DNA of 64,000 bases from Citrobacter freundii (GTDB lineage: Bacteria > Bacteroidota > Bacteroidia > Chitinophagales > Chitinophagaceae). This document shows positions 53,367-61,449 of this stretch, in pieces. A program made the translations under genes and the position numbers. The notes under the pieces are model-generated. The model was not told the origin of the DNA and did no database searches. It was given only the letters and a program-made list of their open reading frames with translations. The stretch covers positions 1-64,000 of the forward strand of contig QFQQ01000018.1 in assembly GCA_003243445.1 (NCBI GenBank), given 5' to 3'. Each line of letters starts with the position of its first letter. The stretch's first letter is position 1.

Positions 53367-54524
53367 ATGGAAATTGTTTTTAACGAAATAGTAATTGTTT
53401 TTACACAGGTTTCGTTGCGGTTTGGAAAGATCAGAAAATGGCTGGGACAAGCGTATAGAATTTTCACATTGAACCGGTCGGCAAGACTTCTTACCAACAG
53501 CGATTACCTGGATCAGGAAGTATTTTATTTCAATTATTTCAAAATTATTCCTTGTAAGCATTATATCGGTGGGATCGATATAGAGGAGGCTTTTAAGTTC
53601 ATCAAAGAAAAATATGCCGGCGAAATTGTCAACGTTCATCAGTCTTCATCATTTAATAAGCAAAAAGAAAGACATGAACTTGATAAGATCATAATAATTA
53701 TGGATTCGCAGGTGATGGTGGCGCTGGACTACAGTTGGGCCGATATCTTCTTCCCATCTAGGAAAGATAAATGGGCCGACCGGTTAGTCAGGGAACTCAA
53801 TAACTATCGCTTACCGCCGAAAGAAGAGGATTTTGAGATGAGTATCATTTCCGGGAATGCGCGGGGATTGATATTAAAGAGTCTGCCGTTGAAACAAACG
53901 TCACTTGATCTGAATATGTTGTTCAACGATGATTTTATTGAAGTGAACAAGGTGATCAAAGATCGCCTCGAGAAAACGGATGATAAGGGGATCGTTCTGT
54001 TGCATGGGCTTCCCGGAACCGGCAAAACAACTTATCTGCGTCACCTGGTCGGATCATTGAAAAAGAAAGTGATGTTCGTTTCTCCTTCAATTGCAGAAGA
54101 TCTGATGAGAGCGGATTTTATTGACCTGCTGATTGACAATCCGAATTCGATCCTGGTAATAGAAGATGCGGAGAATATTATCACAGACCGGCGTTATAAT
54201 AGCCGTTCATCCGTATCAAGCCTGCTGAATATCAGCGACGGACTACTGAGTGATTGTCTGAATGTCCAGATCATCTGCACGTTCAATAATCCGATCAATC
54301 TCATAGATCCCGCGCTTTTGCGGAAAGGCAGATTGATAGCCCGGTATGAATTCGATAAATTATCAGTAGAGAAAGCGCAGATACTCTCGGATCACCTGGG
54401 CTTTGATACAACGATCATGGAGCCGATGACTTTAGCAGAGGTAGCCCGGCAGAACGAACGACCGGAACCGCTACGAAAAATAGAAGTAATTGGCTTTCGC
54501 AGACAGGAATCAATGATGAATTAA
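53367..54524 (+). CDS. BCS1-like AAA+ ATPase
   Basis: A 385-residue protein. The AAA module (about 195-360) has Walker A LLHGLPGTGKTTYLRHL, Walker B SILVIEDAENII (Asp-Ala-Glu in place of Asp-Glu), sensor-1 Asn in ICTFNNPINLIDPALLRKGRL and the following Arg residues. This resembles the Bcs1 branch. The N-terminal domain (1-190) is not recognised and has no membrane helix. It should act as a ring ATPase that remodels a protein or RNA-protein complex. Operon with the YkuK-type gene. Confidence 0.85.
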   Translation: MEIVFNEIVIVFTQVSLRFGKIRKWLGQAYRIFTLNRSARLLTNSDYLDQEVFYFNYFKIIPCKHYIGGIDIEEAFKFIKEKYAGEIVNVHQSSSFNKQKERHELDKIIIIMDSQVMVALDYSWADIFFPSRKDKWADRLVRELNNYRLPPKEEDFEMSIISGNARGLILKSLPLKQTSLDLNMLFNDDFIEVNKVIKDRLEKTDDKGIVLLHGLPGTGKTTYLRHLVGSLKKKVMFVSPSIAEDLMRADFIDLLIDNPNSILVIEDAENIITDRRYNSRSSVSSLLNISDGLLSDCLNVQIICTFNNPINLIDPALLRKGRLIARYEFDKLSVEKAQILSDHLGFDTTIMEPMTLAEVARQNERPEPLRKIEVIGFRRQESMMN

Positions 54525-54628
54525 TCAAACCGTCAAAAAACAAAAATGAAAAAGAATTGCATGTTCATAACAAATGAAACACGATTGATCCCGGACATCA
54601 TACCGGGAAGTATTAAACGATCATTTTT

Positions 54629-55375
54629 ATGGACATCGAAACAGATAATTATCCGTTCCAGGATCCGGAGTATTTGCGGATCCAAACTAAAAGAACCAGG
54701 ATCAGGAAAATAAAAGGGGCCGGGGAGAAGTACCTGATCGGCCTCGGGAAAAAGCGAAGACACTTATGGGAACTTCAACGCAAACTTGGATACGTTCCGT
54801 TAGATATCCCTTATCAGAGTGGCTGGAAGCGGAAATTCGAATTAAGGGATGATGTGGCGAAAAGTAAGCGCGCAGATTTTTTTCAGGAAATACTGGATCT
54901 GATCAACATAGTCGAAAAGAGTCCGAGAAAGGATTTTAAAAAGAAGACCCGAAGATTTGGGAAAAGAATTTACAAACCCAGAGAACAGTATTTGAAGAAA
55001 CTCGAGCCGGAAGTTTGGATTAAACTTAGCGATAAAAAGAAAGATCTTTTTTATCCCGGTTGGTTTACTGATTTATCAGGAAAGCTTGTGCTCTTGTATG
55101 TGTTTGCAGAACCCTGGCGTTTTGTATTAAGAGTCAGACCTAATATGATCACGCATACAAAGAAGCTCGATAGTGAACTGGAAAGTGAATCAGACCGGTT
55201 AGAACAGTATATCGAAAGGAATTTTCTCGGGCCGGCAATGGATAGGAGTCGTGGGAAAAGATATTACCGGTGGAAGATGGCAAGCGTTGAACAACGCTGT
55301 CATTACAAAAAGACGACCGCTCAATATCTGGAAGACTTAAAGACTGAAACCGGGCCGTTTTTAGAACAAAATTAA
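54629..55375 (+). CDS. Very basic protein of unknown function in the RtcB island
   Basis: A 248-residue protein rich in Lys and Arg, clustered at RIQTKRTRIRKIKGAGEKY, GLGKKRRHLWELQRKLG and KSPRKDFKKKTRRFGKR. Trp and Tyr residues are frequent. No motif is recognised. The charge and location suggest RNA binding, perhaps of the tRNAs encoded on either side. The start at 54629 is 104 bases after the ATPase gene. The non-coding tRNA-like segment begins right after its stop codon. Confidence 0.75.
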   Translation: MDIETDNYPFQDPEYLRIQTKRTRIRKIKGAGEKYLIGLGKKRRHLWELQRKLGYVPLDIPYQSGWKRKFELRDDVAKSKRADFFQEILDLINIVEKSPRKDFKKKTRRFGKRIYKPREQYLKKLEPEVWIKLSDKKKDLFYPGWFTDLSGKLVLLYVFAEPWRFVLRVRPNMITHTKKLDSELESESDRLEQYIERNFLGPAMDRSRGKRYYRWKMASVEQRCHYKKTTAQYLEDLKTETGPFLEQN

Positions 55376-55518
55376 ATAACGGGCTTTCGCCCATAAAAAG
55401 CTTGCCGGAAGGCAAGACAGGTATCGGGCTTATCCTGCAACCCGGATGTGTGCCTCAAAGAAGCACCATAGTACAGCCGTAGTAACGTCCTGTATGCTGT
55501 TGTAAAAATAAGCATGCC
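55376..55518 (+). other. Non-coding segment with several hairpins
   Basis: GGGC-TTTC-GCCC (from 55381), CTTGCC-GGAA-GGCAAG (55400-55415) and a longer AGGTATC...GGATGTGTGCCT fold (55419-55453) stand in a row, with ACAGC/GCTGT pairing at 55473-55500. No gene is seen. The segment leads directly into the permuted tRNA candidates, and may be the 5' part of one structured transcript. Confidence 0.5.
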
Positions 55519-55593
55519 TGATCTTTCTGTGTGTTGAAGGTTCGAATCCTTCTCAGCTTTTTGCTGATAGTTCAAGGGTAGAGCAACAGAAAT
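55519..55593 (+). tRNA. Candidate circularly permuted tRNA, anticodon not assignable
   Basis: A tRNA 3' half precedes its 5' half. The 3' half has anticodon-stem strand TCTGT (55527-55531), a 5-base variable region GTGTT, T arm GAAGG-TTCGAAT-CCTTC and acceptor TCAGC (55554-55558). The 5' half follows at once: acceptor GCTGA (55564-55568), U8, A9, D arm GTTC/GAGC and anticodon-stem strand ACAGA (55587-55591). TCAGC pairs with GCTGA and ACAGA with TCTGT, so a full class I cloverleaf forms after rejoining in the anticodon loop. The outer two acceptor pairs are T-T mismatches. The broken loop hides the anticodon. In the normal order no acceptor stem is possible. Confidence 0.55.
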
Positions 55594-55680
55594 TGTCCGC
55601 GGGTTCGAATCCCGCTCCCATAACAATGGGATTGCGGAGTGGTCAAACGCAAAGCACTAAGGATGCTTCGACGATTCAGA
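55592..55680 (+). tRNA. Candidate circularly permuted class II tRNA-Leu (anticodon AAG)
   Basis: The 3' half comes first: AATTGTC (55592-55598), T arm GCGGG-TTCGAAT-CCCGC, acceptor TCCCAT (55617-55622). After AACA comes the 5' half: ATGGGA (55627-55632), U8, a class II D arm GCG...CGC, anticodon stem AAGCA/TGCTT around CTAAGGA, then GACGATT (55671-55677). TCCCAT pairs with ATGGGA, and GACGATT with AATTGTC (7 bp, one G-T) as the long variable arm. The break would lie in the variable-arm loop, and CAG occurs at both break points (55588-55590 and 55678-55680). U33 and G37 suit Leu. Confidence 0.55.
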
Positions 55681-55746
55681 TGGGAGGGCGCCGGCTCCCG
55701 GATACCGGCGCACACTGTGGCTGATGTGGCAGGCCCTGCAAATTCG

Positions 55747-55817
55747 CGGACTCCGATCCGGGTACTTGTCCCGGACTCTGATCCGGGTATTTATCCCGGA
55801 CTTTGATCCGGGATAGG
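55747..55817. repeat. Three tandem 25-base units, each a small hairpin
   Basis: The unit CGGACTCTGATCCGGGTATT (first 20 bases) occurs at 55747, 55772 and, shortened, at 55797, with few changes. Each unit folds as CCCGGA-N6-TCCGGG. It lies between the permuted tRNA candidates and the slipin gene. The rest of the gap (55681-55746 and 55818-56005) has a GCGCCGG/CCGGCGC hairpin near 55688-55712 and no gene. Confidence 0.75.
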
Positions 55818-56005
55818 CAATCAGGAATGCACCAGCAGTTTGTTGTAGAAAATAAACGAAAACCATTGACGCGATGATGAAACATCAAACATTGATGACT
55901 CATCTGAGAAGATCTGCTGATCGTTTATTTGAAAATGAATTCCGTGCAAACATGATGGGCATGCAACACCAGTCACTTTTTTATTAAACCGAAAAAACAA
56001 GAGAT

Positions 56006-57106
56006 ATGAGAAATGTAAAAATCAATGCGTACCAGGTTGGACTTGTTTTCAAGAACGGCGAATACAAAAGAATGCTGTTGACCGGTAATTACTGGTTCTG
56101 GGGAATGGAAATTGTGAGGGTGTATGACATCACACAACCTTTTAAACCTTCTATTGAGCTGGATATTCTCTTGCAGGATAAAGCGCTGGCAGATATTCTT
56201 ACTGTGGTCGATGTGAAGGATAATGAGATCGTGTTGAAATACCAGAATGGATTGCTGAAGGAAGTTCTTACTACCGGGCGTTATGCCTTCTGGAAAAATA
56301 TCATCCCTTATGAATTTGTAAGGGCTGATATCGGTAAGATCGACATTCCTGAATATATTGACAGGACTGTACTGGTCACTAAGCAGGTGTTTCCTTTCGT
56401 GAGAACCATCACCGTTGAAAATCATGAAAACGCGCTGTTGTTCGTGGAAGGGAAGTTTGTAAAGACGCTTGAAAGTGGCGTATATTACTGGTGGAAGAAT
56501 GCGATCCCTGTGAACATTGTGCGTGTAGATAAAAGGCAGCAGCAGATGGAGATCAACGGGCAGGAGATCCTTACAAAGGACAAAGCCGCTTTGCGATTGA
56601 ACGCCTGGGCGCAGTACAGGGTGACCGATATTCATAAGGCAGTGCTGGATAACAAGGAATACGATCAGCAGTTGTATGTATCATTCCAGTTATCCATCAG
56701 GGAATATGTCGCCGGCTTCACGTTGGATGAGTTGCTGGAGAAAAAGGATAGCATCGCCGCGTTTGTATTGGACCAGGTAAGGCTGAAAGCCGAAGATCTT
56801 GGCGTAACAGTTGCCGGTTTTGGTATCAGGGATATTATCCTTCCTGGCAATGTAAAAGATATCATGAACCAGGTATTGGTCGCGGAAAAAAAGGCGCAGG
56901 CCAATTCTATCATGCGTAGGGAAGAGACCGCCAGCACCAGAAGCTTGCTGAACACAGCCAAATTGATGGAAGACAATAACATGTTGTGGAAACTGAAGGA
57001 AATGGAATACGTTGAAAAGATCGCTGAAAAAATAGACAAGATCAGCGTAAATGGAAACGGGTTGCTGATCGAACAGTTGAAGCAGATGTTCGTAACACCT
57101 AAATAA
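56006..57106 (+). CDS. Slipin-like SPFH-domain protein without membrane anchor
   Basis: A 366-residue protein. The first 165 residues contain three similar units: VGLVFKNGEYKRMLLTGNYW (from 11), IVLKYQNGLLKEVLTTGRYA (from 75) and ALLFVEGKFVKTLESGVYYW (from 143). Then an SPFH/band 7 domain (about 165-300, with LRLNAWAQYRVTD and VTVAGFGIRDIILPG) and a helical tail. Usual slipins begin with a membrane hairpin, absent here. Slipins are known neighbours of rtcB in bacterial RNA repair operons. Probably a scaffold that forms rings for the enzymes encoded downstream. Confidence 0.85.
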   Translation: MRNVKINAYQVGLVFKNGEYKRMLLTGNYWFWGMEIVRVYDITQPFKPSIELDILLQDKALADILTVVDVKDNEIVLKYQNGLLKEVLTTGRYAFWKNIIPYEFVRADIGKIDIPEYIDRTVLVTKQVFPFVRTITVENHENALLFVEGKFVKTLESGVYYWWKNAIPVNIVRVDKRQQQMEINGQEILTKDKAALRLNAWAQYRVTDIHKAVLDNKEYDQQLYVSFQLSIREYVAGFTLDELLEKKDSIAAFVLDQVRLKAEDLGVTVAGFGIRDIILPGNVKDIMNQVLVAEKKAQANSIMRREETASTRSLLNTAKLMEDNNMLWKLKEMEYVEKIAEKIDKISVNGNGLLIEQLKQMFVTPK

Positions 57107-57206
57107 GCGATGGTGATCTGTTGTTCGTTGCCTGTTTGAGTTTGTTTTTGTATAAAAAACGATCATCGGCAACGGACAACCTTTATGACCATCAGCATAA
57201 AAACCA

Positions 57207-57971
57207 ATGGCAATGGACCAGATATTACAGGCGCTCGGAGAAATAGAACGCCTGAAACAAATAAAAATAGTATATGCATGCGAAACGGGTAGCCGCGCAT
57301 GGGGATTCCCATCACCGGATAGTGATTATGATATACGGTTTATATACAAATATGATAAGGACTGGTATTTGCAGCTGGGTCAGCGAAAAGATACAGTGGA
57401 GATCATGAGCGGTGAACTCGATATAACAGGATGGGATCTCAGGAAAAGCCTCATGCTGTTGAAGAAATCGAACACTGCATTGATAGAGCGGTTTCAATCG
57501 CCCATACTGTATCGAAACCTGAGAGGTTTCAGAAACGATTTTTCTGCATTGATACGGGAATATTACTCAGCAAGAGCTGTTTATTTTCATCATTATTTTC
57601 TTGCAATCAAGTTTTGGGAAGAAATGAAGGATCAGCAGCAGTTCAAACTGAAAAATTATTTCTACCTGCTGCGTTCCTTGCTTTCATGCAATTGGATCAT
57701 GAACGATGGATCTGTTCCGCCGATGCATATAGAAGGATTGATGCAATACATAGGTGATGAAGATCGCGGAATGATCAGGGAACTGATACGACTGAAAGCG
57801 GATAAAAACGAATCGTATGTACATGACAGCACTAAAGATCAGCGCCGGTTGATAACCCATCTGTTAAAAACAACGGAAAACAAAGGCGAAAGCCTGCCGG
57901 TATGCCGGGAGGATTTCAGTAAACTGAATAGTTTTTTCATAAAACAGCTTGATGCAACTGACGATAAATGA
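57207..57971 (+). CDS. COG3541-type nucleotidyltransferase, first of two
   Basis: A 254-residue protein of the pol-beta nucleotidyltransferase superfamily. The motif is ACETGSRAWGFPSPDSDYDIRF (split: Gly-Ser at 28-29, Asp pair at 40 and 42). The rest is helical, with KKSNTALIERFQSPI and YYSARAVYFHHYFLAIKFW. Family enzymes transfer a nucleotide to RNA ends, proteins or small molecules. This one is linked to RtcB by operon, so RNA end modification is a sensible guess. The next gene overlaps its end by 20 bases. Confidence 0.85.
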   Translation: MAMDQILQALGEIERLKQIKIVYACETGSRAWGFPSPDSDYDIRFIYKYDKDWYLQLGQRKDTVEIMSGELDITGWDLRKSLMLLKKSNTALIERFQSPILYRNLRGFRNDFSALIREYYSARAVYFHHYFLAIKFWEEMKDQQQFKLKNYFYLLRSLLSCNWIMNDGSVPPMHIEGLMQYIGDEDRGMIRELIRLKADKNESYVHDSTKDQRRLITHLLKTTENKGESLPVCREDFSKLNSFFIKQLDATDDK

Positions 57972-59010
57972 TATAAAACAAAATGACTGGCTGATCTTTG
58001 AAGCGATCACCGGAAGCCGGTCTTATGGATTGGATACCGCCGGTTCTGATACCGATATAAGAGGCGTGTTTGTTTTGCCCAGGGATCTTTTTTATTCACT
58101 GGATTATACTCCGCAGGTCTCGAATGAAACAAATGATATCGTGTATTATGAATTGGGCCGTTTTATCGAATTATTGACAAAAAACAATCCAAACATTCTT
58201 GAGCTGCTTGCAATCGATGACAGGTTTGTATTGCAAAAGCATGCAGCAATGGATAGGATCAGACCTGAATGGGTATTGTCAAAACAATGTGAACAGACAT
58301 TTGCCAATTATGCATTCACACAGATAAAAAAAGCGCACGGGCTGGAAAAGAAAATTCTCAATCCAATGGATGGCGACCGAAAGTCTGTACTTGATTTTTG
58401 TTATGTATATCATGACGGGCGCTCAATACCGGCAAATGATTTTCTTGCAGCCCGGGGATGGGCGCAGGAACAAATGGGGCTTGCGGCCATTGCGCATCTC
58501 AGGGATTGTTTTAACCTGTTTCATTCTTCCCGTGGTCTGTACCAGGGAATTGTGAGAAAAGATCAATCCAATGAAGTATGTGTGAGCAGTATTCCGGCCG
58601 GAGAAAAGCCCGTGGCCTTGCTCAGCTTTAACAGGGACGGCTATTCTGTTCATTGTAAAAAATACAATGAATACCAGGAGTGGCTGGTCAAACGGAATGA
58701 AACCCGTTATGCAAATACAATGGAGCATGGCAAGAAATATGATGCAAAGAATATGATGCATGTATTCAGGCTGTTATTCATGGCGCGGGAGATCGCTTTG
58801 GAAAAAAAGATCAATGTGTTCCGGGAAGACAGGGAATTCCTTTTGTCTGTAAAATCCGGAAAATTTGAATATGAAGAGTTGATCATAAAAGCAGAGGAGT
58901 TAAAAGCAGATCTGCCTGCGCTTTATCAGCGGTCTGGTTTACCTGATTCGCCGGATAAGGAACAGTTGAACCGTGTCCTGATCGGATTAAGAGAATTATT
59001 TTACCATTAA
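57952..59010 (+). CDS. COG3541-type nucleotidyltransferase, second of two
   Basis: About 352 residues from the ATG at 57952 (MQLTINDIKQNDW). The catalytic motif is EAITGSRSYGLDTAGSDTDIRG with Gly-Ser at 21-22 and Asp 33 and 35. It is about 100 residues longer than the first, with an extra helical C-terminus. Sequence between the two is only distantly similar, so this is an old duplication or separate recruitment. It overlaps the first by 20 bases and precedes rtcB by 9 bases, so coupled translation is likely. Confidence 0.85.
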   Translation: MQLTINDIKQNDWLIFEAITGSRSYGLDTAGSDTDIRGVFVLPRDLFYSLDYTPQVSNETNDIVYYELGRFIELLTKNNPNILELLAIDDRFVLQKHAAMDRIRPEWVLSKQCEQTFANYAFTQIKKAHGLEKKILNPMDGDRKSVLDFCYVYHDGRSIPANDFLAARGWAQEQMGLAAIAHLRDCFNLFHSSRGLYQGIVRKDQSNEVCVSSIPAGEKPVALLSFNRDGYSVHCKKYNEYQEWLVKRNETRYANTMEHGKKYDAKNMMHVFRLLFMAREIALEKKINVFREDREFLLSVKSGKFEYEELIIKAEELKADLPALYQRSGLPDSPDKEQLNRVLIGLRELFYH

Positions 59011-59019
59011 ACCAAAGAG

Positions 59020-60474
59020 ATGGGAAAGTTAAAAATTGAAGGAAAAGAATTGAGAGCTATTGGTTACCCCGAAGGGCCGGTGATCAGCATAGCGATGAAA
59101 GTGATGGAGAAAAATTTCAAACATCACAAAAAGGAGGATGCAATGGAAATTTTAAAAAGCGTGCTTGCCGCGCCGGTTGAATATAAAAATGACGCAGTAC
59201 TGGCTTTGATTGCAGAACAATTGATCCCAAAAGAAATTGTGGAAGGTGCGGAGATTTCCCTGAACCAGACGGGGATCCAGTTCAATGTATTCGGAGCCGA
59301 GCATATTGAGCAGGGCGCAATGCACCAGATGTATACCGCGGCTAAACTCCCGGTTGCTGTTGCCGGCGCATTGATGCCGGACGCGCATTCGGGTTATGGG
59401 CTGCCTATCGGTGGTGTGCTGGCGACCGAAAATGCCGTTATCCCTTATGGCGTCGGCGTGGATATCGGTTGCCGGATGTGCCTGAGTATTTTTGATATTG
59501 ATCCGAAAGAGCTTGTGCAGCGTGAAGCTTTTTATACAAGGGAAATCCATGAAGCCACGCTTTTCGGAAGTGGTGCACAGTTCAGACAGGCGGAAGATCA
59601 CGAAGTGATGGATGATCCTGCGTTCTCTCAACTGCCGATCTTAAAAAATCTTCACGGCCGTGCATGGAAACAATTGGGTTCTTCCGGTTCGGGAAACCAT
59701 TTTGTGGAATTTGGCGTGGTGGAGATCACGGAGAAAGATGAAGTGTTGGGCGTCGAAGCCGGTTCTTATCTCGGACTGTTATCGCATTCCGGATCGAGAG
59801 CACTTGGTGCAAACATCGCCAATCACTATACCAGGATCGCGAAGCAAAAGCGGCGTTTACCGGGTGAGGCGAATAATCTTGCATGGCTTGGCCTGGATGA
59901 ACAGGAAGGGATCGAGTATTGGATCGCCATGAATCTTGCCGGTGATTATGCCTCTGCTTGTCATCACGTGATCCATGAAAAGATCGCCAGACAACTGGGA
60001 AGAAAACCGCTGAAGCGTGTGGAAAACCACCACAACTTTGCATGGAAAGAACAGTGGGAGGGAAAAGAGGTGATCGTTCACCGGAAAGGAGCAACTCCTG
60101 CAGGAAATAACGTTCTCGGTATTATACCGGGCTCTATGACTGCTGATGGTTTTATTGTGAAAGGAAAAGGGGAGATGGCAGCCGTCAACTCCGCTTCACA
60201 CGGAGCGGGAAGGCTGATGAGCCGGACAAGGGCCATTCAGTCTATTACAGAGTCGGCATTAAAAGAAGAACTGGCAAAGCATGGTGTAAAACTGCTTGGC
60301 GGTGGTTTGGATGAAGCGCCGTTTGCTTACAAGGATATTCACCGGGTAATGCAATCACAACAGCACCTTGTGGATGTTGTCGGAAAGTTCACGCCGAAGA
60401 TTGTAAAAATGGACGGCACTGCGCCAAAACCATGGAAAAAAACAAAACAGCAGGCTGAAATAAATGGGGAGTAA
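59020..60474 (+). CDS. rtcB: RNA-splicing ligase RtcB
   Basis: A 484-residue RNA ligase that joins 2',3'-cyclic phosphate or 3'-phosphate ends to 5'-OH ends with GTP and Mn2+. Metal-site motifs are VGVDIGCRMCLSIF (metal Cys), SSGSGNHFVEFG, LLSHSGSRALGANIANHY and NHHNFAWKE. The guanylylated His lies in NSASHGAGRLMSRTRA. Length is typical. No archease or RtcA gene is seen. As last gene of the island it has a terminator overlapping its stop codon. tRNA repair or joining of permuted halves would both suit this enzyme. Confidence 0.95.
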   Translation: MGKLKIEGKELRAIGYPEGPVISIAMKVMEKNFKHHKKEDAMEILKSVLAAPVEYKNDAVLALIAEQLIPKEIVEGAEISLNQTGIQFNVFGAEHIEQGAMHQMYTAAKLPVAVAGALMPDAHSGYGLPIGGVLATENAVIPYGVGVDIGCRMCLSIFDIDPKELVQREAFYTREIHEATLFGSGAQFRQAEDHEVMDDPAFSQLPILKNLHGRAWKQLGSSGSGNHFVEFGVVEITEKDEVLGVEAGSYLGLLSHSGSRALGANIANHYTRIAKQKRRLPGEANNLAWLGLDEQEGIEYWIAMNLAGDYASACHHVIHEKIARQLGRKPLKRVENHHNFAWKEQWEGKEVIVHRKGATPAGNNVLGIIPGSMTADGFIVKGKGEMAAVNSASHGAGRLMSRTRAIQSITESALKEELAKHGVKLLGGGLDEAPFAYKDIHRVMQSQQHLVDVVGKFTPKIVKMDGTAPKPWKKTKQQAEINGE

Positions 60475-60490
60475 TGCTCCCCATTTTTAT
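60464..60490 (+). terminator. Terminator overlapping the rtcB stop codon
   Basis: ATGGGGAG and CTCCCCAT form an 8-bp stem. The loop TAATG contains the rtcB stop codon, and TTTTTATT follows. It marks the end of the RtcB island transcript. Confidence 0.85.
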
Positions 60491-60514
60491 TGGAATTTCA
60501 TATAACTGATAACG

Positions 60515-60655
60515 GGATGTTCGATGCGCGATGGTCGATGTTCGATTTTCAAATCTGATAATTATCTTAAACGCCGCACTTATTCTTCTTACCGTTCTTA
60601 CCGTCTTACCGGTTTATTGTTACCGGTAAGACGGTAAGTATAGTAAGAATAGTAA
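60515..60655. repeat. Half ATCGATG-word repeat followed by a CTTACCGTC-word palindrome
   Basis: GATGTTCGATGCGCGATGGTC (60519-60539) is a one-armed copy of the 5757 family. From 60579 CTTATTCTTCTTACCGTTCT and CTTACCGTCTTACCGG pair with CCGGTAAGACGGTAAG and TAGTAAGAATAGTAAAG. Confidence 0.75.
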
Positions 60656-60700
60656 AGAAAGGTGAATCCTTCGCTAAGCATCATTGAATGCTGTAAGCAC

Positions 60701-61030
60701 TCATTCAACGAAGTCAGCTTCATGTTCAATCACCTCGTCCGGAAACGACTGGTGTTTTTCTCTATGCCGGCGGTACAAAAAATGAACAGCTTTAAAAAAT
60801 GCGATGCTGTAATCATAAAAGAACAACATGTTGCTGCGTTCTTTTCCATCAACATCTTCTGTTTCAAGTTTCATAGCAGCGGATAGCATGAACCAGAGCG
60901 TTTCCTGCGGTCCATCTTCATCAAATGTTTCAAAAAATTCATGCAGGATCTTCCAGGCATATTTCTTTTCTTGCGTTGCCTGAAGATTCTTATAATAAGT
61001 AAGTAATGGCAATCCTTCCAGGGTATTCAT
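60701..61030 (-). CDS. Small protein of unknown function
   Basis: A 109-residue soluble protein predicted to be all helical (AWKILHEFFETFDEDGPQET, LWFMLSAAMKLETEDVDGKE, FFYDYSIAFFKAVHFLYRRH). It is acidic with aromatic residues and no known motif. It is convergent with the RtcB island and separated by a palindrome, so it is probably not part of it. Coding is supported by the regular helical pattern only. Confidence 0.6.
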   Translation of the reverse strand: MNTLEGLPLLTYYKNLQATQEKKYAWKILHEFFETFDEDGPQETLWFMLSAAMKLETEDVDGKERSNMLFFYDYSIAFFKAVHFLYRRHREKHQSFPDEVIEHEADFVE

Positions 61031-61449
61031 ATAAACAGGTTTTGCAGATGAATAAAGTGTTTGATAAAATGATTATGACAGATCTTATCAACCACTATCC
61101 CATATCACCGGGCCTGGAACTACTGGCTGAACTGTGAACAGTCCGGCCGATTGCTTCCCACAAAAAGATCTCTTCTGTGAGAAATAAGTCTCCCTAAACA
61201 TAGACTAAACACTAAGGTTTCGGGACAATCCATACGCAATGTTTGATGTTCTCGGTAAATCCGCCTTCAAAAATGTTTTTTCCGGTCCCAATAGCTGTAT
61301 AAAAGGCGGACAAAATGAGGAAAACAACGCGGTCTTCCTGTCAGTGTGAAATAGCTTGCAACGTATAGACAACAGCTGCAAATTATGATTCTTCATCTGC
61401 AGCAGGAATTTAGTTGTCCTGTTTTTTCAACGCAAAATGACGTTTTTTT
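61031..61449. other. Intergenic, no gene seen
   Basis: About 420 bases between divergent small genes. Short frames present have no supportable features. Nothing repeated or palindromic stands out. Confidence 0.5.

Noticed and set aside
55564..55624. Reading the middle tRNA-like piece as one normal tRNA
   Set aside because: Its D arm and T arm are good, but its two ends cannot pair as an acceptor and the anticodon arm has only three pairs. Each half pairs far better with the neighbouring piece.
55747..55817. Tandem units as a CRISPR array
   Set aside because: The units are contiguous, without unique spacers, and no cas genes are present.
55372..55903. Minus-strand frames with sequences such as RDSNPRT
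   Set aside because: These are conceptual translations of tRNA T-arm sequences on the opposite strand, a common artefact.
61205..61396. A 63-codon minus-strand frame between the small genes
   Set aside because: No family features, no ribosome site and no conserved pattern.
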